DNA of 64,000 nt, taken from Mesorhizobium sp. B1-1-8 (GTDB lineage: Bacteria; Pseudomonadota; Alphaproteobacteria; Rhizobiales; Rhizobiaceae). The translations under genes and the position numbers were made by a program. Within the stretch, counting starts at the first letter, position 1; each line of letters opens with the position of its first letter. Positions 60,108 through 64,000 of the stretch are shown here, one piece after another. The DNA is taken from contig NZ_CP083956.1 of assembly GCF_006442795.2 (NCBI RefSeq), forward strand, positions 3,635,501 to 3,699,500, written 5' to 3'. The notes beneath the pieces are model-generated. The model did not search any database. It worked only from the letters and a program-made list of their open reading frames with translations, and was not told the origin of the DNA.

Positions 60108-62036
60108 ATGAAATTCCTCGGCAACAAGAAAGCCATAATGCCGATCGCGATTGCGGCGACGCTGGCCTTCGGCCAGCAGCCCGCGAGCGCCCAGGGGCTG
60201 TTCGACATGTTGTTCGGCGGCGGCATCCGGCACAATCCCCAGGATGAATTTCCACCGCCGCCGAAGCCGCGCAAGATACGGCCAGGTGCGTCTGCCGAGG
60301 GTGACGGCGGCGTCAGAATCAGCAGCCCAACCTACAACACCTACAAGGCCGACCGGCTTGTGAGTGTCGACTTCAAGTCGTTGATCGCGGCGTCGCAACC
60401 TGCGATCGCGGCGCCGCAACCTGGTGCGATCGCGGCTCCGCAGCCTGCCACGCCGCAAGATGCAGTCTATGTGCCGTCAGTGACAGGCACTGCTTTCCGC
60501 GACGCGCTGGCCGGGCTGAGCGACTATGAACTCTTTGCCGAGCCAGATATCGCCAAGGCGCTGGTCGCCTACTATTCGGCCAATCCGGATTTCATCTGGG
60601 TGACGGGGGACGCGCCGAACAGCCGGGCGCAGGATGCAGTGCGGGTGCTCGGCGAGGCAGCGAGCTACGGCCTGACGCCGGCCGACTACAGCGTCGATGT
60701 TCCGGCTGCCACGACATCCGCGACGCCCGAAGAGCGCGCGAAGGAGATGGTCCGCTTCGAGATGGCGCTGTCGGCGCGCGTGCTGCGCTATGCCCATGAC
60801 GCCCAGAGCGGCCGCGTCGAGCCCAACCGGATGACGGGTTACTACGATTTCCCGGCCAAGCCGCTCGATATGGAAGGCGTGCTGAAGACACTGGCGCACA
60901 CGCAGGAGGTTCGCACCTATCTCGAATCTCGGCATCCGCAGAATCCGGAATACCAGGCGCTGCGCGTCGAACTGGAATCACTTGAGGCGAGTGAGGAGAA
61001 CGAGATCGTTGTCGATCCCAAGCTGTTGTTGAAACCCGGCGAAAGCAGCCCGGAACTGCCCAAGCTGCTGACGCTGATTGGCCGCAATCTCGACGACGAG
61101 ATGGGCGGCGCATACGGCGAGGTCCTCTCCAGATTGGGCAACAGCGAGGTCTACGATCCCGAGTTGGTGCCGGTGATCAAGGCGGTCCAGCAACGCGCCG
61201 GGATGAAGGGCGACGGCGTCATCGGCCCGCGGACCGTGGCCTCTCTCGCCGGCGCGTCCAAGGCCGACAGGATCGAGAAGGTCAAAGTTGCGCTCGAGGA
61301 ATTGCGCTGGCTGCCCTCCGATCTCGGCAGTCCGCGCGTCTTCATCAACCAGCCGGCCTTCACCGCCAGCTACATCGACAATGGCGAGGAGAAGCTGAAG
61401 ACCCGCGCGGTCATCGGCAAGACCACCAACCAGACCGCCTTCTTCTACGACCACATCAAGCAGGTCGATTTCCATCCCTACTGGGGCGTGCCGCAATCGA
61501 TCATCGTCAATGAGATGCTGCCGAGGCTGCGCAGCGACCCCGGCTATCTCGACCGTGCCGGCTATGAAGTTACGGATTCGCACGGCAAGCAAATCCCGTC
61601 GTCGGCGGTCGATTGGGGCGCCTATGGCGCCAAAATCCCCTTCAACGTGCGCCAGCAGCCAAGCGAGGCCAACGCGCTCGGCGAACTCAAGATACTGTTC
61701 CCCAACAAGCATGCCATCTACATGCACGACACGCCGCAAAAGTCGTTCTTCGCGCGCGACATGCGCGCGCTGAGCCACGGCTGCATCCGCCTGCAGGATC
61801 CGCGCGGCATGGCGGCGGCGGTGCTTGGCACCTCGGTCGACGATATCGCCGAGAAGCTGAAGCACGGCCATTCGACCGAGAATGTGACACGCGTCATCCC
61901 GGTCTATGTCGCCTATTTCACCGCCTGGCCGGACATGTCCGGCAAGGTCGAGTATTTCGATGATGTCTATGATCGCGATTCAAAGCTGATGCAGGCGCTC
62001 GACGCGACCGAAGCGGTGCGCTCGCCCTCAAGTTGA
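60108..62036 (+). CDS. YcbB-type L,D-transpeptidase with peptidoglycan-binding domain
   Basis: 642 residues from ATG 60108. Signal peptide MKFLGNKKAIMPIAIAATLAFGQQPASAQ. A Pro/Ala linker with three AxxAPQP-like repeats (about 95-115). An N-terminal scaffold region follows (residues 125-300). A PG_binding_1-like segment lies near 355-390 (VIKAVQQRAGMKGDGVIGPRTVASLAG). The YkuD catalytic domain near 420-580 has KSFFARDMRALSHGCIRLQDP (S-H-G-C-I-R). The length matches the large LdtD/YcbB class. It forms 3-3 crosslinks in peptidoglycan in the periplasm, a major crosslink type in Rhizobiales. Confidence 0.92.
   Translation: MKFLGNKKAIMPIAIAATLAFGQQPASAQGLFDMLFGGGIRHNPQDEFPPPPKPRKIRPGASAEGDGGVRISSPTYNTYKADRLVSVDFKSLIAASQPAIAAPQPGAIAAPQPATPQDAVYVPSVTGTAFRDALAGLSDYELFAEPDIAKALVAYYSANPDFIWVTGDAPNSRAQDAVRVLGEAASYGLTPADYSVDVPAATTSATPEERAKEMVRFEMALSARVLRYAHDAQSGRVEPNRMTGYYDFPAKPLDMEGVLKTLAHTQEVRTYLESRHPQNPEYQALRVELESLEASEENEIVVDPKLLLKPGESSPELPKLLTLIGRNLDDEMGGAYGEVLSRLGNSEVYDPELVPVIKAVQQRAGMKGDGVIGPRTVASLAGASKADRIEKVKVALEELRWLPSDLGSPRVFINQPAFTASYIDNGEEKLKTRAVIGKTTNQTAFFYDHIKQVDFHPYWGVPQSIIVNEMLPRLRSDPGYLDRAGYEVTDSHGKQIPSSAVDWGAYGAKIPFNVRQQPSEANALGELKILFPNKHAIYMHDTPQKSFFARDMRALSHGCIRLQDPRGMAAAVLGTSVDDIAEKLKHGHSTENVTRVIPVYVAYFTAWPDMSGKVEYFDDVYDRDSKLMQALDATEAVRSPSS
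60390..60450 (+). repeat. Short in-frame repeat encoding Ala/Pro-rich linker
   Basis: Imperfect copies of GCGATCGCGG-C(T/G)CCGCA(A/G)CCT around 60388-60445 encode IAASQP, AIAAPQPG and AIAAPQPA within the L,D-transpeptidase gene. They look like tandem duplication of a flexible linker. Confidence 0.6.
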
Positions 62037-62151
62037 GCGCGATATCAGGCGCCGCCGCAGAGGTGCTCGGCATCCGGCAAGACCCAGCTGCCCATTGCCG
62101 CGGTAGTTTAAGCAAAATCCGGGTGGCACGAAACAGCCCTGTGGCCCGGTG

Positions 62152-62406
62152 CTACTTGGATTCCCCGGTCACCGGATCATAGGTGATTTGAACCTTGGCC
62201 TTGTCGGTGGTGTAATAGGTTACGGTATAGCCGTCGCTGTCCCAGTCGACCTCCTTCACATAACGGAAGTCCTTTCGCTGCTCGACCTTGGCGATGATTT
62301 CGGAAAGCTTCTTGGCTTTTTCCGGCGGCAGCGGTTGCTCTTCCGCCGCCAATGCCGGGCCGAAAAAAAGAACCGCAACAGCGGTTGCCAAAACAACAGT
62401 ACGCAT
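62152..62406 (-). CDS. Small PepSY-like periplasmic protein
   Basis: 84 residues from ATG 62406 (MRTVVLATAVAVLFFGPALAAEEQ). The signal peptide is cleaved near ALA-AE. The PepSY-like pattern is PLPPEKAKKLSEIIAKVEQRKDFRYVKEVDWDSDGYTVTYYTTDKAKVQITYDPVTGE. PepSY domains are thought to inhibit proteases or act as periplasmic sensors. An upstream start at 62484 is rejected because the signal peptide begins at 62406. Confidence 0.8.
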   Translation of the reverse strand: MRTVVLATAVAVLFFGPALAAEEQPLPPEKAKKLSEIIAKVEQRKDFRYVKEVDWDSDGYTVTYYTTDKAKVQITYDPVTGESK

Positions 62407-62825
62407 GACCGCCCTCAATCTCGTATTGGCATGGGTGCGCTGGAAAACTCGCATGCCTGCCCGTTGGTTCCGCCAGGAGCGCACAACGCCTGCTCCAGAG
62501 CCAACTCGGCAGGGTCGATGTCAAGCCCGGCAGCGTGTTCATTCGCGAAAGCTGAAATGAACAAAGCGGCGAGATTCCAATACGTAAGGACGTCGCTGCG
62601 ATCTGGTGCTTCAGGTAACGAACAGCTAACCATGCGTGCGGCGACGCGCTGCGCTCTATTAGCGGATCGTGGTAGAGCTTTTGGCGAGACCCTGTTAGAG
62701 TTCTGCACATAACAAGGTGGCAACGGCACGCTGTGCCTGCCGAGGACTTTTCCTCGGCAAACGGCGAAGTGTTCAAGAGCGGAGTCGCCTGTTCTGGACC
62801 GAAAACAGGGACCGGGGGCTCGATC
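62407..62825. other. Intergenic region with a hairpin before the cyclase gene
   Basis: 419 bases with no convincing gene on either strand. The notable element is a perfect 9-bp hairpin at 62738-62759 (TGCCGAGGA - CTTT - TCCTCGGCA), about 66 bases before the cyclase ATG, without a T-run. It may lie in the 5' untranslated leader of the cyclase mRNA. Confidence 0.5.
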
Positions 62826-64000
62826 ATGGCTGAACGGAATTATACCCGTCAGCTTGCGACGATCATTTCGATCGATGCCGTAGGCTTTTCACGGCTGATG
62901 GGCATCGACGACGAACTTGCCGTCGCTGCCTTCGAGGAAAGGCGCGACATCATCGCCGACAGCTGCGGCGCCTTTGGCGGGCGCACCTTCGGCGACGCAG
63001 GCGACAGCGTGATGGCCGAATTCGGCAATCCGATTGAAGCCCTGCGGGCGGCTTTCGACTTCCAGGACCGGATCGTGGCGCTGAATGCCTCGGTCGCCGA
63101 GGAGATGCGCATGCCGTTTCGGGCCGGCATCAACACCGGCGACGTCATCGTCCGCGAGGGCCGCCTTTATGGCGACGACGTCAATATCGCCGCCAGGATC
63201 CAGGAATTCGCCCCGCGTGACGGTCTCGCCCTTTCGGAGACGACATGGCATCACGTGAAGGACAAGACGGCGGCGGCTTTCACCGATCTCGGCGAATTCA
63301 TGTTGAAGAACATCGCCTTGCCGGTGCGCGTCCTGATTGCCGGCCGCAACGCCAATGGCGCCTCGACGACGGCAGCGCCGCTGGCAGCAATTCCGGTCGC
63401 TCCCGCGCACAGCCGGCCAGCTCCCAAGGGTCCGCCGGCGATCGCGGTGCTGCCGTTCCAGGGCGACGGAAGCGAAGCCGATGTCGGTTATATGGCCGAC
63501 GGCATTGCCGAGGACATCATCTACGGCCTCTCCAACACCCGTTGGCTTTCGGTTATCGCCAAGGGCTCCAGCTTCCAGTTTCGCGACGACAGCCTGGGAA
63601 CCAGGGTCATCGGCAATGCGCTCGGCGCCCGCTACATCGTCGGCGGCACGCTGACCGGCTATGGCGGGCAGATCCGCCTCAACGCCTCGCTCACCGATAC
63701 ATCCAACGGGCGGCTCGTATGGTCGCAGCGCTTCGACCGCGCCCTCGGCGACATCTTCAGCCTGCGCGACCAGGTCGGCAGCGAGATCGTTTCCATCCTC
63801 GACAAGGAAGTCGACCGGGCCGAGCAGGCGCGGACCTTCCAGGTGCCATGGGAGAGCCTTGAAACCTGGCAATTGGTGCGGCGCGGCCGCTGGCACATGA
63901 ACCGGCGCACCCGCAGCGACACCGAACTTGCGCTCGAATTCTTCGAAAAGGCCTATCGGGAGGACCCGAATTCCAGCGCGGTGCTGAACGAGCTGGCCTG
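62826..64000 (+). CDS. Class III adenylate/guanylate cyclase with CadC/TolB-like periplasmic-type domain (partial, 3' end beyond window)
   Basis: At least 391 residues from ATG 62826 (MAERNYTRQLATIISIDAVGFSRLM). The frame stays open to the window end, so the gene continues. Residues 8-180 form a class III cyclase domain: IISIDAVGFSRLMG (first metal Asp), FGDAGDSVMAEFGNPIEALRAAF (second Asp), MRMPFRAGINTGDVIVREGRLYGDDVNIAARIQE. From about residue 205 a second domain starts (PPAIAVLPFQGDGSEADVGYMADGIAEDIIYGLSNTRWLSVIAKGSSFQF), the TolB/CadC-like region common in rhizobial adenylate cyclases, followed by the start of probable TPR repeats (TELALEFFEKAYREDPNSSAVLNELA). Product: cAMP or cGMP in response to an unknown signal. 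Confidence 0.9.
   Translation, partial: MAERNYTRQLATIISIDAVGFSRLMGIDDELAVAAFEERRDIIADSCGAFGGRTFGDAGDSVMAEFGNPIEALRAAFDFQDRIVALNASVAEEMRMPFRAGINTGDVIVREGRLYGDDVNIAARIQEFAPRDGLALSETTWHHVKDKTAAAFTDLGEFMLKNIALPVRVLIAGRNANGASTTAAPLAAIPVAPAHSRPAPKGPPAIAVLPFQGDGSEADVGYMADGIAEDIIYGLSNTRWLSVIAKGSSFQFRDDSLGTRVIGNALGARYIVGGTLTGYGGQIRLNASLTDTSNGRLVWSQRFDRALGDIFSLRDQVGSEIVSILDKEVDRAEQARTFQVPWESLETWQLVRRGRWHMNRRTRSDTELALEFFEKAYREDPNSSAVLNELA

Overview
The window looks like the chromosome of an alphaproteobacterium of the order Rhizobiales, most likely Mesorhizobium or a close relative. This is inferred from protein style and neighbourhoods, not from a search. Supporting signs are GC-rich core genes, a MucR-type regulator remnant, a Ti/Sym-plasmid-style traA-traCD mobilisation module, TIGR02281-type and DUF1289 genes beside cobT, and a moaA/mobA/mobB group. 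The right part (38-64 kb) reads as ordinary core chromosome. The left part (0-38 kb) is accessory and mosaic.

Layout. 0-10 kb: cell-envelope and stress cargo, with small secreted His-rich and basic proteins, a DUF900-type lipoprotein hydrolase, an orphan ProX-like betaine-binding protein overlapping an L,D-transpeptidase, an Abhydrolase_9-type membrane hydrolase and a large MscS channel. 10.5-21.7 kb: a mobilisation and maintenance module. It has traD and traC on the minus strand, an oriT-like sequence, the TraA relaxase/helicase, AlpA and XRE regulators, several hypothetical genes, a broken HNH-type gene, a broken mucR and a short ParB. No coupling protein or type IV secretion genes are visible, so this part would be mobilisable at most. 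An AT-rich junction at about 22.2 kb carries the 3' part of a tRNA (probably tRNA-Val).

22.4-29.2 kb: a compact five-gene minus-strand operon. The order is MBL-fold hydrolase, a single protein fusing E2-like, E1-like and JAB domains, a four-helix membrane protein, a one-helix membrane protein, and an HExxH-type putative metalloprotease that is frameshifted in this sequence. This is a ubiquitin-like conjugation/deconjugation system without a visible ubiquitin-like gene or CD-NTase, and it is the strongest candidate for a new, probably defensive, system. A HEPN-like gene and a tyrosine integrase follow (29.6-31.5 kb).

31.6-38.1 kb: the integrase abuts a copy of the first about 23 codons of dusA and its upstream region. 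The intact dusA starts at 38050, and the two copies form a direct repeat of about 140 bp. Between them lies a 6.4-kb cassette without its own integrase: a methyltransferase, three glycosyltransferase-like genes, an OafA-type acyltransferase and an IS481 remnant. This is the signature of tandem integration at dusA of a surface-polysaccharide-modification cassette.

38-64 kb core: dusA, a retropepsin-like protease, DUF1289, cobT, a sensor kinase, a nuclease, a GST, a UDG-family protein, an Lrp regulator, a polar amino-acid ABC transporter (without its ATPase), mobB-mobA, an EamA exporter, moaA, a PPOX-family protein, MarR/hydrolase and TetR/SDR divergent pairs with visible operators, a rhodanese, a large L,D-transpeptidase, a PepSY-like protein and the start of an adenylate cyclase that runs off the window.
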